Of a stretch of 55,515 nt of DNA, positions 1 to 8,900 are shown one piece after another. A program made the position numbers and the translations under genes. The stretch lies in assembly GCA_026417135.1 (NCBI GenBank), contig JAOADV010000006.1:58025-113539 (forward strand), written 5' to 3'. The notes below the pieces were generated by a model. That model saw nothing but the letters and a program-made list of their open reading frames with translations, searched no databases and was not told the origin of the DNA. The stretch comes from Ignavibacteria bacterium. GTDB lineage: Bacteria; Bacteroidota; Ignavibacteria; Kapaibacteriales; UBA2268. Positions within the stretch are counted from its first letter, which is position 1; each line of letters starts with the position of its first letter.

Positions 1-388
1 TGCAATGAAGAATGCTTCTGTGTGCTGTTGTAAATCTTTTGGGTGAATGCCCAACATTTGTGTTATAAATCCAAACATAATCGAATACTTCGTAACAAAC
101 TTTATCTAAATAACAAACTCGTAAATATGAATTTTGCTTTGGGTAGTTAATAAAGAACATATTGCCATCATCTTTAAGCACTCGCAACGATTCTTTCGCT
201 AATTCAATATACCATTCAATATACTCCTCGAAATTTTTTGTATATGTCTTATCCCCATATCTAACCCCAACATTGTAGTCTGGGTCCCCATAAACCATAT
301 CGACACTCTTGTCTGGTAATTCTTTTAACAAATCAAAAATATCCATTAAGAAAACTTTATTTACAAAAGAATTTATCAGGTTACCCAT
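1..388 (-). CDS. DNA methyltransferase (beta-class N6-A/N4-C type), C-terminus off the window
   Basis: Reading the minus strand from ATG at 388 gives 129 codons that run off the left edge. The protein opens with a segment ending PDKSVDMV, followed by GDPDYNVG at about residues 35-42. This sits where amino-methyltransferases carry the catalytic DPPY motif (IV), here with Asp in place of the second Pro. Further on are LAKESLRVLKDDG and KRFTTAHRSIL, the usual arrangement after motif IV in beta-class enzymes such as the HinfI, CcrM and DpnA types. A GAGG ribosome site lies about 8 bases before the ATG. The gene overlaps the stop of the upstream ORF by 8 bases, so the two are probably co-transcribed. 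The SAM-binding motif and target domain are outside the window, so specificity cannot be read. Confidence 0.8.
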   Translation of the reverse strand, partial: MGNLINSFVNKVFLMDIFDLLKELPDKSVDMVYGDPDYNVGVRYGDKTYTKNFEEYIEWYIELAKESLRVLKDDGNMFFINYPKQNSYLRVCYLDKVCYEVFDYVWIYNTNVGHSPKRFTTAHRSILHC

Positions 389-725
389 CGAAAACCTCGG
401 AAATAAAATCATACAATTTCTTGCGTCCAAGGTAATTCCAATAAACAATGTCCTCCATAATAAAAAGCCATTTAAGTGTTTTTAGCAACACTTCCACATT
501 TGCACCAACAGAAGAAACTTGCCTCAAGTTAGGATAACCATTCAAAATTTTATCTACATCATTCTCTTTGCATTCATAGATTAATTCAATTGCTTTTTTG
601 AGTTCATTAATACAAGTTGGGCTTGCATCTTTCTTCCGACGGATATCATTTCTTATATCGTCGTGCTTACCGCTATTTAAACCAAACTCTTTCCTTACTT
701 CTACTTTAAAGTATCGAAACCTTAT
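381..725 (-). CDS. Unrecognised ORF without a normal start codon, next to the methyltransferase
   Basis: An open frame of about 114 codons runs from just inside the agmatinase 3' end to a TAA overlapping the methyltransferase ATG. The frame opens after a TAG at 728-726. It has no ATG, GTG or TTG near its 5' end: the first in-frame TTG and GTG come about halfway along, and the first ATG only near the C-terminus. The translation is charged and looks like real coding sequence. It contains EVRKEFGLNSGKHDD early and ends with a tryptophan/tyrosine-rich stretch including MEDIVYWNYLGRKKLYDF. I do not recognise the family. It may be the 3' remnant of a larger gene, possibly a restriction subunit, cut off when this locus was joined to agmatinase, or it may start at a rare ATA codon. 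Confidence 0.45.
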   Translation of the reverse strand: MRFRYFKVEVRKEFGLNSGKHDDIRNDIRRKKDASPTCINELKKAIELIYECKENDVDKILNGYPNLRQVSSVGANVEVLLKTLKWLFIMEDIVYWNYLGRKKLYDFISEVFDG

Positions 726-1618
726 CTATGGAAGATAAGATTCAATAATTTATATACAATCCGAGCAATTGTAAGATTTGGGTGGTGAAAATTATCGATT
801 GGCGAAAGCTCTGTTACATCGAATCCAATTATATTTTTGTTTTGCTTAATTAACCCCTTTATTATTGTTACTAAATCAGAGTAATAAAAACCATTGGGTT
901 CGGGTGTCCCAGTTGCTGGAATGACAGAAGGGTCGAAAAAATCGACGTCTAAGGTAATATAAACATTCTTCCCCAAAGTTTCTACAACTTTCGAATGCCA
1001 ATCGGAGCCGTAATATCCTTCATTGATTTTTGAAGCGAAAAAAACATTAATTTTTCTATCTTTTATGAAAAGTGCCTCTTCTTTCGACAATGCTCTAATT
1101 CCCACTTGCGTAACTTTTTCGGCTGGTAAAAATTCACAAATCCTCGAAATAACACAAGCATGTGAATAGGGTGTATCTTCGTAAATCTGTCTTAAATCTG
1201 AATGAGCGTCAAATTGTAAAAGGTATAAATCGGGGTACTTCGAGAAAAATGTTTCTACTATTGGTAAGGTAATCGAATGTTCACCCCCCAGCGAAACCAC
1301 AAATTTCTCGTCTTTCAACAATTGTGAAACATTTTCTCGAATCAGACTAAGTGATTCGGGAATATCAAGACCATCGAAAACCAATGGTTCAATTGTTGCA
1401 ATACCTTTTTCGAAACAAAGTTCGCGTTCAGTTTCATCATCGTAAAATTCAACATAAGCACTTGCTTCCAAGATTGCACGAGGTCCGTTCCTTGCACCTT
1501 TCCCATAACTTGTTGTCATTTCGTAAGGTATTGGATTGATAACAATTGCAGAACTTTCGTAAGATGAATATTCAGAACCAATCGATAAAAAATTGTTATT
1601 GATTGGCAAAACCTTCAT
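722..1618 (-). CDS. speB: Agmatinase / arginase-family ureohydrolase
   Basis: This is a 298-residue ureohydrolase, which splits agmatine (or a related guanidino compound) into an amine and urea using a dinuclear Mn2+ centre. The metal-binding motifs are all present: GGEHS at 111-115, DAHSD at 137-141, SH at 152-153, DVDFFDP at 224-230 and a TELSP motif around 269-273. Length is typical of SpeB. The gene is apparently monocistronic. A TAnnTTTG-type -7 element lies about 42 bases upstream of the ATG, and the stop codon abuts the start-less ORF on the same strand. Agmatinase is favoured over arginase or formiminoglutamase by overall fit, but the exact substrate cannot be settled from the sequence. 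The most likely role is cytoplasmic putrescine synthesis. Confidence 0.88.
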   Translation of the reverse strand: MKVLPINNNFLSIGSEYSSYESSAIVINPIPYEMTTSYGKGARNGPRAILEASAYVEFYDDETERELCFEKGIATIEPLVFDGLDIPESLSLIRENVSQLLKDEKFVVSLGGEHSITLPIVETFFSKYPDLYLLQFDAHSDLRQIYEDTPYSHACVISRICEFLPAEKVTQVGIRALSKEEALFIKDRKINVFFASKINEGYYGSDWHSKVVETLGKNVYITLDVDFFDPSVIPATGTPEPNGFYYSDLVTIIKGLIKQNKNIIGFDVTELSPIDNFHHPNLTIARIVYKLLNLIFHR

Positions 1619-1659
1619 AAAATACCAAACCTTATGGAGTATTTTACTTAAATAATCGA

Positions 1660-1667
1660 CAAAAATA
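1660..1667 (-). promoter_or_regulatory. Bacteroidota-type -7 element (TATTTTTG) upstream of speB
   Basis: The minus strand reads TATTTTTG here, an exact match to TAnnTTTG, about 42 bases before the agmatinase ATG. It is one of several such matches placed correctly upstream of genes in this window. No convincing -33 TTTG partner was identified. Confidence 0.45.
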
Positions 1668-1829
1668 AGTGAAATTATTCACAATTATGGCAGAAATCTT
1701 TAAAAAACAGAACCAGAATTCTTTTACTGACTTTGTTTATTTTCCAACTATTTAATTTGACTTTCGAAGTCCGAATTTTATAAAGTGATTCAAAAGATTC
1801 TTGGAAGAGTATTTTCGCATTAATAGTGT

Positions 1830-3377
1830 TTAGATACTTGAAATCCAATAATTTCTATCCAAGCTTCGATATTGAATAGCTTCGCTAATGTGGTTTGGGC
1901 GAATATCTTCAGAATTATCCAAATCGGCTATTGTTCGACTAATTTTAAGAATTCTATCGTAGGCACGCGCAGAAAATCCAAGCCTTTCTATAGCAACACG
2001 TAATATATCTTGGGATTTCTCATCGAGTTTGCAGTATTTGCGAATTTCTTTCGGTCCCATATCTGCATTCTTATATATTTTCGAATTAGAAAACCTTTCT
2101 GCTTGAATTTTTCTGGCACGAACGACCCTACTTCGAATTTCTTCGGAACGACCACTATCGGAAACTTGTGTCAGCTCTGAGTATTTGACTGCGGGCACTT
2201 CGATATGAATATCAATCCTATCGAGCAATGGACCAGAAATTTTGGATTGATATTTCTGAATCATTCCCGGGTTACAAGTGCACTCCTTGTATGGATTCCC
2301 AAAATTTCCACAAGGACAAGGATTCATCGAACAAACAAGCATAAAGTTTGCTGGATATTCGATGGTCATTTTTGTTCGAGAAATGCAAACCTTTTTATCT
2401 TCCAGCGGCTGGCGTAGTACTTCTAAAACATTTCTTGCAAATTCGGGAAGCTCATCGAGGAAAAGAACACCGTGGTGGGCTAATGAAATCTCTCCCGGTT
2501 TTATTTTATTCATACCACCACCAACAAGTGCAGCATCCGAAATCGTATGATGTGGAGCTCGGAAGGGTCTAACCGTTACTAATGCCTCATTGTTTTGCAA
2601 TAATCCTGCAACCGAATGTATCTTGGTTGTCTCTAACGCCTCTTCCAAAGTCAAAGGCGGTAAAATTGTTGGAATTCTTTTTGCAAGCATTGTTTTCCCG
2701 GAACCGGGTGGACCAATCATCAAAATATTGTGGCCACCAGCAGCAGCAACTTCCAACGCACGCTTGACATTTTGTTGGCCCTTGACATCGGCAAAATCCA
2801 AAAAATAATTTTTCTGACTTTCCTCGAAAATTTTTTGTTTATCGACTATTCTCGGGGCTATTTCTTCCTGATTATTCAAATAATTCACTGCTTGCAACAA
2901 AGAGTGAAGTGGAATGATTTCGATACCTTCGACCAATGCAGCCTCGTTAGCATTCATTTCTGGCAAAGCTACTGCACGAAAACCAAGAGCTTTTGCCTCG
3001 AAAGAAATTGGTAAAGCTCCGTGAATGGGCCTTAAGCTACCTTCGAGCGACAATTCCCCCAAGAACAAAATTCCTTCGGTTGCTTCTTGAGGAACAAAGC
3101 CTACTGCCGATAGAATTCCTATCGCAATTGGCAAGTCGAACGCACTACCTTCTTTCCTTACATCGGCTGGAGCAAGATTTACAGTAATTTTCTTCGCTGG
3201 AAATGGAATACCACTGTTCTTTACTGCTGCAACAACTCTTTCCCGAGATTCTTTTACAGCTGAATCTGGTAGTCCAACTATAATAAAATTTGGAAGAGCA
3301 TTATCGATATGAACTTCGATATCAACTAAAAATGCATTAATTCCAAGCACACTTGAAGATTGTACTCTTGAATACAT
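1830..3377 (-). CDS. comM: YifB/ComM family Mg-chelatase-like AAA+ ATPase
   Basis: This 515-residue protein has the full ComM/YifB architecture. An N-terminal ChlI-like domain (residues 1-170) carries GLPDSAVKESRERV and NLAPADVRKEG. The central AAA+ domain has Walker A GPPGSGKT at 222-229 and Walker B LFLDE at 305-309. A cysteine cluster, CSMNPCPCG with more Cys downstream, follows, and the C-terminal Mg-chelatase domain contains SARAYDRILKISRTIADL. In naturally competent bacteria ComM is a helicase that promotes branch migration during integration of incoming DNA, but the gene is widespread in non-competent species. The stop of the CBS gene lies 3 bases upstream of this ATG, so the two form one transcript. 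Confidence 0.93.
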   Translation of the reverse strand: MYSRVQSSSVLGINAFLVDIEVHIDNALPNFIIVGLPDSAVKESRERVVAAVKNSGIPFPAKKITVNLAPADVRKEGSAFDLPIAIGILSAVGFVPQEATEGILFLGELSLEGSLRPIHGALPISFEAKALGFRAVALPEMNANEAALVEGIEIIPLHSLLQAVNYLNNQEEIAPRIVDKQKIFEESQKNYFLDFADVKGQQNVKRALEVAAAGGHNILMIGPPGSGKTMLAKRIPTILPPLTLEEALETTKIHSVAGLLQNNEALVTVRPFRAPHHTISDAALVGGGMNKIKPGEISLAHHGVLFLDELPEFARNVLEVLRQPLEDKKVCISRTKMTIEYPANFMLVCSMNPCPCGNFGNPYKECTCNPGMIQKYQSKISGPLLDRIDIHIEVPAVKYSELTQVSDSGRSEEIRSRVVRARKIQAERFSNSKIYKNADMGPKEIRKYCKLDEKSQDILRVAIERLGFSARAYDRILKISRTIADLDNSEDIRPNHISEAIQYRSLDRNYWISSI

Positions 3378-3380
3378 TCT

Positions 3381-3818
3381 TTAATTCTGTTGTTCTAAAA
3401 GGCTTTTATAAAAGTAAAGGAGCAAATCAATGTAGGAAACAATTCCAATGAGATTTTCATCTTCGTCGACAACTGGCAAACAATCCGCTTTTTTCTTCAA
3501 AAAAATTTCAATTGCTTTAACAAGGCTATCGTTTGGAAAAAGACGCGTCACATTGCGCTCGACTAAATAATCGAAATCCGAAATGGTGGAAAATTCGGCT
3601 TCTTCTACTTCTTCGTCTGGGTCGTAAATCCTTTTCCTAATATATTCGTTAAGAGTAGTATTAGAAATTATACCAACAAACTTCCCTTTTTCGACGACGG
3701 GAACGTGTCGAATTTTTTCGGAAGCAATGTAATCCAAGACCTTGCGAAGTGGTTCTTCCCAACTTACGACGAATAAATCTTTCGACATAATATCGCTGAC
3801 TTTTGGTATCGATTTCAT
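3381..3818 (-). CDS. Tandem CBS-domain protein
   Basis: This is a stand-alone protein of 145 residues with two CBS motifs. The first spans about residues 5-60, starting VSDIMSKDLFVV and containing IRHVPVVEKGKFVGIIS. The second spans about 85-140, with ADCLPVVDEDENLIGIVSYIDLL. Paired CBS motifs form a Bateman module that usually binds adenine nucleotides and regulates a partner protein. No catalytic domain is attached. A strong AGGAGG ribosome site precedes the ATG. It is the first gene of a two-gene unit with comM, only 3 bases apart. Its partner is unknown, and the arrangement alone does not show that it regulates ComM. Confidence 0.85.
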   Translation of the reverse strand: MKSIPKVSDIMSKDLFVVSWEEPLRKVLDYIASEKIRHVPVVEKGKFVGIISNTTLNEYIRKRIYDPDEEVEEAEFSTISDFDYLVERNVTRLFPNDSLVKAIEIFLKKKADCLPVVDEDENLIGIVSYIDLLLYFYKSLLEQQN

Positions 3819-4046
3819 TATTTGCTCCTCCTTTTGACAAAGGCAAAATAATAAAAAAATAGAGAAAAAATAAACAAAATCGCTAACATAGTATTCCGAA
3901 AAGTATCCAAGGAACGAAAATATACTTATTCATTAAATTCTTTCACTAACAAAAATCAAACACAATGGTTTAGAATGAATATATTTTCACAAATTCTTGA
4001 ACAAAATACCGAAAATCTTTTTTCACTAAATCTCCATTCAAATCCT

Positions 4047-4054
4047 TAATTTTG
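4047..4054 (+). promoter_or_regulatory. Bacteroidota-type -7 element (TAATTTTG) upstream of the heptose genes
   Basis: TAATTTTG lies 14 bases before the ATG at 4068, an exact match to TAnnTTTG. With initiation a few bases downstream, the leader would be very short. This supports the ATG at 4068 rather than the in-frame TTG at 4062. Confidence 0.5.
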
Positions 4055-4067
4055 TATTTTTTTGACT

Positions 4068-5084
4068 ATGGAACTAAGTTTAGAGCGAACAAAACAACTA
4101 CTAAAAAACTGCAAAGGCAAGCATATCGCAGTAGTTGGCGACGTAATGTTAGACAGATTTCTATGGGGGACAGTTTCGCGAATTTCGCCCGAAGCTCCTG
4201 TTCCAGTTGTAGATTTGGAAGAAGAAAGCTCGCATCTCGGAGGTGCTTCGAATGTCGCTAACAATTTATGCAAACTCGGAATCAAACCCATATTATGTGG
4301 TGTTGTAGGCAACGACAACAGCGGTAAACTTTTCCTTGAAATCGCAAAAGAGAGCGGGATTGATACATCTGGTATTTTCATCGACGAGTTCCGACCCACA
4401 ACAGTAAAAACTCGTATCATTGCAAATAATCAACACGTTGTACGAGTAGACAGGGAAATCGTAGACCCTATTTCAGAAAAAGCCAGCGAGTATATTCTTA
4501 GCGTTTTGAATACAAACAGCAATATTGAAGGAATAATTTTTCAAGACTATAATAAGGGGACTTTGACAAAAGAACTAATCAAGAAAATCATTGCAATAGC
4601 AAAGGCTCGTGATATTTCGACATTTGTCGACCCAAAGTTCGAAAATTTTTTTGAATATACGGAAACGACAATATTTAAACCTAACCGGAAGGAAGCACAA
4701 TTAGCTCTTGGGATAAAAATCGCCAACGAAACGCAGATTATTGAAGCTGGAGAGAAATTGCTCTATAGACTAAATTGTAAAGCAGTACTTCTTACTCTTG
4801 GTAAAGATGGAATGGCATTGTTCGAAAAAGATGGCGAAATTTCATTTATTCCAACAAGAGCTCGTAAAGTTGCGGACGTTTCGGGTGCGGGCGACACCAC
4901 AATAGCAACTTTTGCTGCAATGCTAATTGCCGGCGGAAATTTCAAAGAGTCTGCTACCATAGCTAACTATGCTGCTGGTGTTGTATGCGAAGAGCCCGGT
5001 GTTGTGCCTATTACAATAGAGCGTTTACTTGATTCAATTAGAAAGAACAACAGAAAAACTAAGATAAATGATACTAACATTTGA
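4068..5084 (+). CDS. rfaE1: D-glycero-beta-D-manno-heptose-7-phosphate kinase (RfaE domain I)
   Basis: This 338-residue PfkB/ribokinase-fold kinase phosphorylates heptose 7-phosphate at C1 in the ADP-heptose pathway for LPS inner core. Diagnostic features are GDVMLDRFLWG near residue 24, the substrate-binding GGASNVANNL around 58-67, and the catalytic SGAGDTT with Asp near 276. In E. coli this domain is fused to the adenylyltransferase as HldE. Here the two are separate genes overlapping by 17 bases, the split arrangement common in Bacteroidota. I chose ATG 4068 over TTG 4062 because ATG is preferred and the promoter element lies immediately upstream. The third enzyme that normally accompanies it, HldD, is about 34 kb away inside the ATP synthase operon. 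Confidence 0.92.
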   Translation: MELSLERTKQLLKNCKGKHIAVVGDVMLDRFLWGTVSRISPEAPVPVVDLEEESSHLGGASNVANNLCKLGIKPILCGVVGNDNSGKLFLEIAKESGIDTSGIFIDEFRPTTVKTRIIANNQHVVRVDREIVDPISEKASEYILSVLNTNSNIEGIIFQDYNKGTLTKELIKKIIAIAKARDISTFVDPKFENFFEYTETTIFKPNRKEAQLALGIKIANETQIIEAGEKLLYRLNCKAVLLTLGKDGMALFEKDGEISFIPTRARKVADVSGAGDTTIATFAAMLIAGGNFKESATIANYAAGVVCEEPGVVPITIERLLDSIRKNNRKTKINDTNI

Positions 5085-5538
5085 GGAAATAAAAAAAACC
5101 TCCGAAAAGCTTCGCCTCGAAGGTAAAATAATAGTCTTTACTAATGGCTGTTTCGATTTACTTCACCTTGGTCATTTATATTATTTACAAGAAGCAAAAA
5201 AATTAGGGGATGTATTAGTTGTTGGTTTAAACAGTGATAGCTCGGTAAAAAGATTAAAAGGCGAAAATCGCCCAATTTTTAATCAAGAACATCGCTCGTC
5301 TATTTTAGATGCACTAAAACCCATTGATTACGTTGTAATATTCGAAGAAGATACTCCTTTAGAGTTAATAAAAATAGTTCAACCAAACATATTAGTAAAG
5401 GGTGGAGATTATAGCATCGACAATGTTGTCGGGGCTGAATTTGTCCAAAGCTACGGCGGTAAAGTTATCATCATACCATATCTCGAAGGCTTTTCGACCA
5501 CAGAAATCTTAAAAAGAATTGCAAAAAAATTTGAATAA
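5068..5538 (+). CDS. rfaE2: D-glycero-beta-D-manno-heptose 1-phosphate adenylyltransferase (RfaE domain II)
   Basis: This 156-residue nucleotidyltransferase makes ADP-D-glycero-beta-D-manno-heptose from heptose 1-phosphate and ATP. The cytidylyltransferase-like signature is clear: TNGCFDLLHLGH at about 25-36, including the HxGH motif at 33-36, then GLNSDSSVKRLKG and ILVKGGDY. Length fits the stand-alone form of the HldE C-terminal domain. Its ATG lies inside the 3' end of the kinase gene, with a 17-base overlap, implying translational coupling. The next genes are on the opposite strand, so these two form a complete short operon. Confidence 0.93.
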   Translation: MILTFEEIKKTSEKLRLEGKIIVFTNGCFDLLHLGHLYYLQEAKKLGDVLVVGLNSDSSVKRLKGENRPIFNQEHRSSILDALKPIDYVVIFEEDTPLELIKIVQPNILVKGGDYSIDNVVGAEFVQSYGGKVIIIPYLEGFSTTEILKRIAKKFE

Positions 5539-5875
5539 ACTCACTTACCAATATCTTCATTAGAACTAAGTTCATAATTGCTGTAATTTTGTTAAAAATT
5601 ATAATCAGTGATTGACTATGGAAATTTCGTCGGTTATTACACTGAAATTACTTTCTTAAATATCGTGAAGTAACAAAGCTTCCAGAATTTGCTATTGATT
5701 TTGGATGGGCAAGATGCCCCCCAACCTATTTCTATTTACATTTAGCTCGGCAAATTATTTGTATTTATCAAATAGATAAATGTCCTTTTTAAATCTTCGA
5801 TATGTTAAATTTTATCCAGATTTAACTACAACTTTGTTTTGTTTTCAAAACCTAATGAAATTATGAAAAAAAGAA
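5539..5875. other. Gene-free interval between convergent genes
   Basis: About 340 bases without a credible ORF lie between the heptose operon and the giant minus-strand gene. The longest frame starting TTGACTATGG near 5613 stops after 13 codons. The only structure seen is a short GGGC/GCCC palindrome at 5707-5719, listed separately, and then the terminator that begins at 5876. Confidence 0.6.
5707..5719. repeat. Short palindrome GGGC-aagat-GCCC
   Basis: Four-base arms flank AAGAT. The core AAGATGCCC recurs in a longer palindrome at 42621-42641 and resembles units in the cluster near 49.3-49.5 kb, so this may be a degenerate member of one dispersed family. Confidence 0.4.
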
Positions 5876-5899
5876 GGGGCTGACCAAAAAGTCAGCCCC
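5876..5899 (-). terminator. Rho-independent terminator for the giant T9SS gene
   Basis: A perfect 9-base stem, GGGGCTGAC and GTCAGCCCC, encloses a 6-base loop. On the minus strand it is followed by TTCTTTTTTTC, and it lies 28 bases after the stop at 5927. The T-run is on the minus side, so it serves the gene ending at 5927. Confidence 0.9.
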
Positions 5900-5926
5900 A
5901 TACTTCGTTTTCCAAAGCTTTGAATG

Positions 5927-8900
5927 CTACCGGACTAAAACAAGCTGACGAGACAATTTCTTGCCATTGAATTCAAGTGTATAAATATAAACTCCACTTC
6001 CAAAATTCATTGCGACTGCGTCGAAAACAACGCTATGCAATCCAGCTTCGAAATGTCCGTTGGCAAGCGAGAAAACTTTATCTCCAACTAAGGTGCTTAT
6101 AGTTAGTTTGGCAAACCCAGAGGATGGTATATAAAATTCAATTTTAGCTTTACCATCTGTTGGGTTGGGAACGCTTTGGAATAATTCAAATGTCTCGGAC
6201 TCTTCGGGAACATCGAGAATTGTTCGGAATGTTACAGTAACTTCACATTCAGAGCTGAATACCTCGCCGCAATTATTGTAAACACGCACTTTATATTTAC
6301 CAGCATCATCAGTCTGTACATTTGTTATTTCGAGCGTAGCATTTGTTTGATTGAGCTCAACCCCATCCTTGAACCAACGGTATTGGAGATTGTCGCCACT
6401 TGCTTCGATAGTTAATCGAAGTGTCTGACCAACATTTAAGCTAACATTCGGTGGCAAGTTCTTAGTGATTCTTGGTTTCATAAATACAAGCAAGTTTGCA
6501 GGACCGAATGTAGCTTTGTCGAAGCCTTCGATAGAAACGACAACATCGTAAAGTCCAGAATTTTCGGGACCAGCATTAGTGATAGTAAGTGTGGAGGTAT
6601 TAGTTCCGGAGTATTTACCACCATCTTCAAGAGGTAAGCCGTTGAACCTCCATTGATATTTAAGAGTATAACCAGCTACGCTCGACACAGCATTTACTGT
6701 AATACTAACAGTTTGCCCTTCGCAAACTTGGACATCGTTCAAAGGTTGGCCAAGAACTTTGGGCTTTTCTGCCAAAGTGATTAAATCGGAAGTATCCCTT
6801 CCACAAATACCTTCGACAATTACGTAATAATTTGCTCCAAGGTCAGCAGGTCGAATGTCTCGAATTGTAAGAATCGATGAGGTAGCACCTGCAATACGGT
6901 CGCTATTTCTAAGCGCTGTATTACCACGATACCATTGAATTTTTGGTTGCAAAAGTGGATTATCGGAGATATGAACATCAATTTCAAAAGTGGCTACTCC
7001 ACCCATATTAGCATAAACTTGCTTAGGCTGCCGAGTAATATTAGTTCTTTCGACTGCATATAGCAATACTGGCTCTGTCCAAACGGGTTCGGCTTCGCCA
7101 GTACCAGTGATTCGACATCTGTAAACATCAGCCATATCGTGGCGAAGAGCAGGCAAATTATAAATTGCTTGATTAGCTCCGGGAATTTCTACTCCACCTT
7201 TATACCATTGGTACGAAAGAGTTCCACCAAAATCAATTGTTGCAACAACGCTGAAGAACTTACCGGTTGCACCAACGCAATCGACAATTTCTTTTGGCTG
7301 TGTAACAATTCTAATTACAGGATTCAAAGAATTCACACCGATGTAAAATGCTTTTAGACGCTGTTCACCGTTATAATCATACTTCTCCACTTCGTCGGCA
7401 AGTGCACCAAGCTCGTATAGAGGATTGCGGAAGTATAAAGCTGGGTCGATTCGGGCTACCATCGGATAATCTACAGATAAAAATTCGTATGTTACTGAAA
7501 CAGAGTTCATATCCATTCCAGTAGCACTACGCCAACCTGCCAGATTTGCAATGTTACCGAAGATACCACCAACAAGAACTGTCCCAGCGGTATAGAAATT
7601 ATTTTCATCTGAAATGACAGAACCTGCAGCAGGTGGTGTTCCCCAAATCTGGAATGCATTTCCAGTACCTCGATTATAAACCATATTACGCTTGAACAAG
7701 TTCCCAGTGCCAAGTCCGAGATTGTTCAAATAGGAAATCGGTCCAGTATTTGTACCAAAATATGTGTTGTAAACCATAATAGTATTTCTTACTCCATCGA
7801 GGTACAAAGCACCCGAACCAGAAGTTGTAACAATATTATTGGCAATTACAGCAGAAGAGTTCAAAAGGTGCAAGCCATAGTTACCACCGCTAAGTTTCAC
7901 GTAGTTCCTATAAATCTTAGCATTACTCGAATTTTCAATATAAATACCTTTGTTATTAGAGTTATTAGCAAAGTTCTTTTCTACCAACAAGGCTTGGGCT
8001 CCCGAATTCCTTACAATTATCGAACTCTTATTATTGGTGCCAGTCGAACTCGAAGTGAACTCGTTTTCGACAATAGAAAGATTGCCAACATTTTCAACAT
8101 ATATACCGTTTGTATTAGTAGTCATTATTGTGTTTTTGCTAATCTGAACTGGATAGAAACTATTGACAATAGTCAATCCAGCGTTAGGATTAGTCAATGC
8201 AGTTGAGGTTGCTGGACCAACTCCTCCGATTCTATTATTTCTAAATACGTAGGGCGTTGACAATGGTGATTCACTTTGGTTTTTATCGTCGAACGAGACG
8301 AGTGGCAAGCCAGAACTACGGAAGTAAATCCCATAAACCAAATTAACCCCAGTAATTGTATTATCGATAATATTAACTAAATCAACCCCATCGAGATATA
8401 AACCATACCAGTTCTGACTTGTAAAGATATTGTTGCTAATATTGTAATTTCGTGATGTTTGCCCAGTTGGGGAGACTTGCCATATAGCAACCGAACCGTT
8501 TCGGAAAGTAGAATTAGTTATTGTAAGACTTTCGAGTAAATTTGCATCGGAGAATATCAAAGCAAAATTATTATTTCTCGAGGGATTGGAGCAACCAACT
8601 ATAACACAATTGTCGATGGTTAACCCTTTTACACCGCCAGTAATTCTAATAACATTGCCAAAGCTGCAACTATTATTCCTAATTGTCAAGTTACGGAAAG
8701 TTATGCTTCCCAGCCTATCAATTAACATTACAAAGTTATTGGCTGAGCTTGTTGGAGTAAATTCAACTATCACATCCTCATTTCTTCCAGTTGAGGATTC
8801 AAATGTAATCGGAAATTGACGATAGCCAACAGGTTTTAGAGTTAAGCCACCTTGGTAAGTACCAGGTCGAATTTGAACAGTTATAGGACCAGCAACACCC

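Noticed and set aside
4046-4420. Minus-strand 124-codon ORF opposite the heptose kinase
   Set aside because: It lies fully inside rfaE1, has low-complexity Ser/Thr/Leu content and no family resemblance; it is an antisense shadow.
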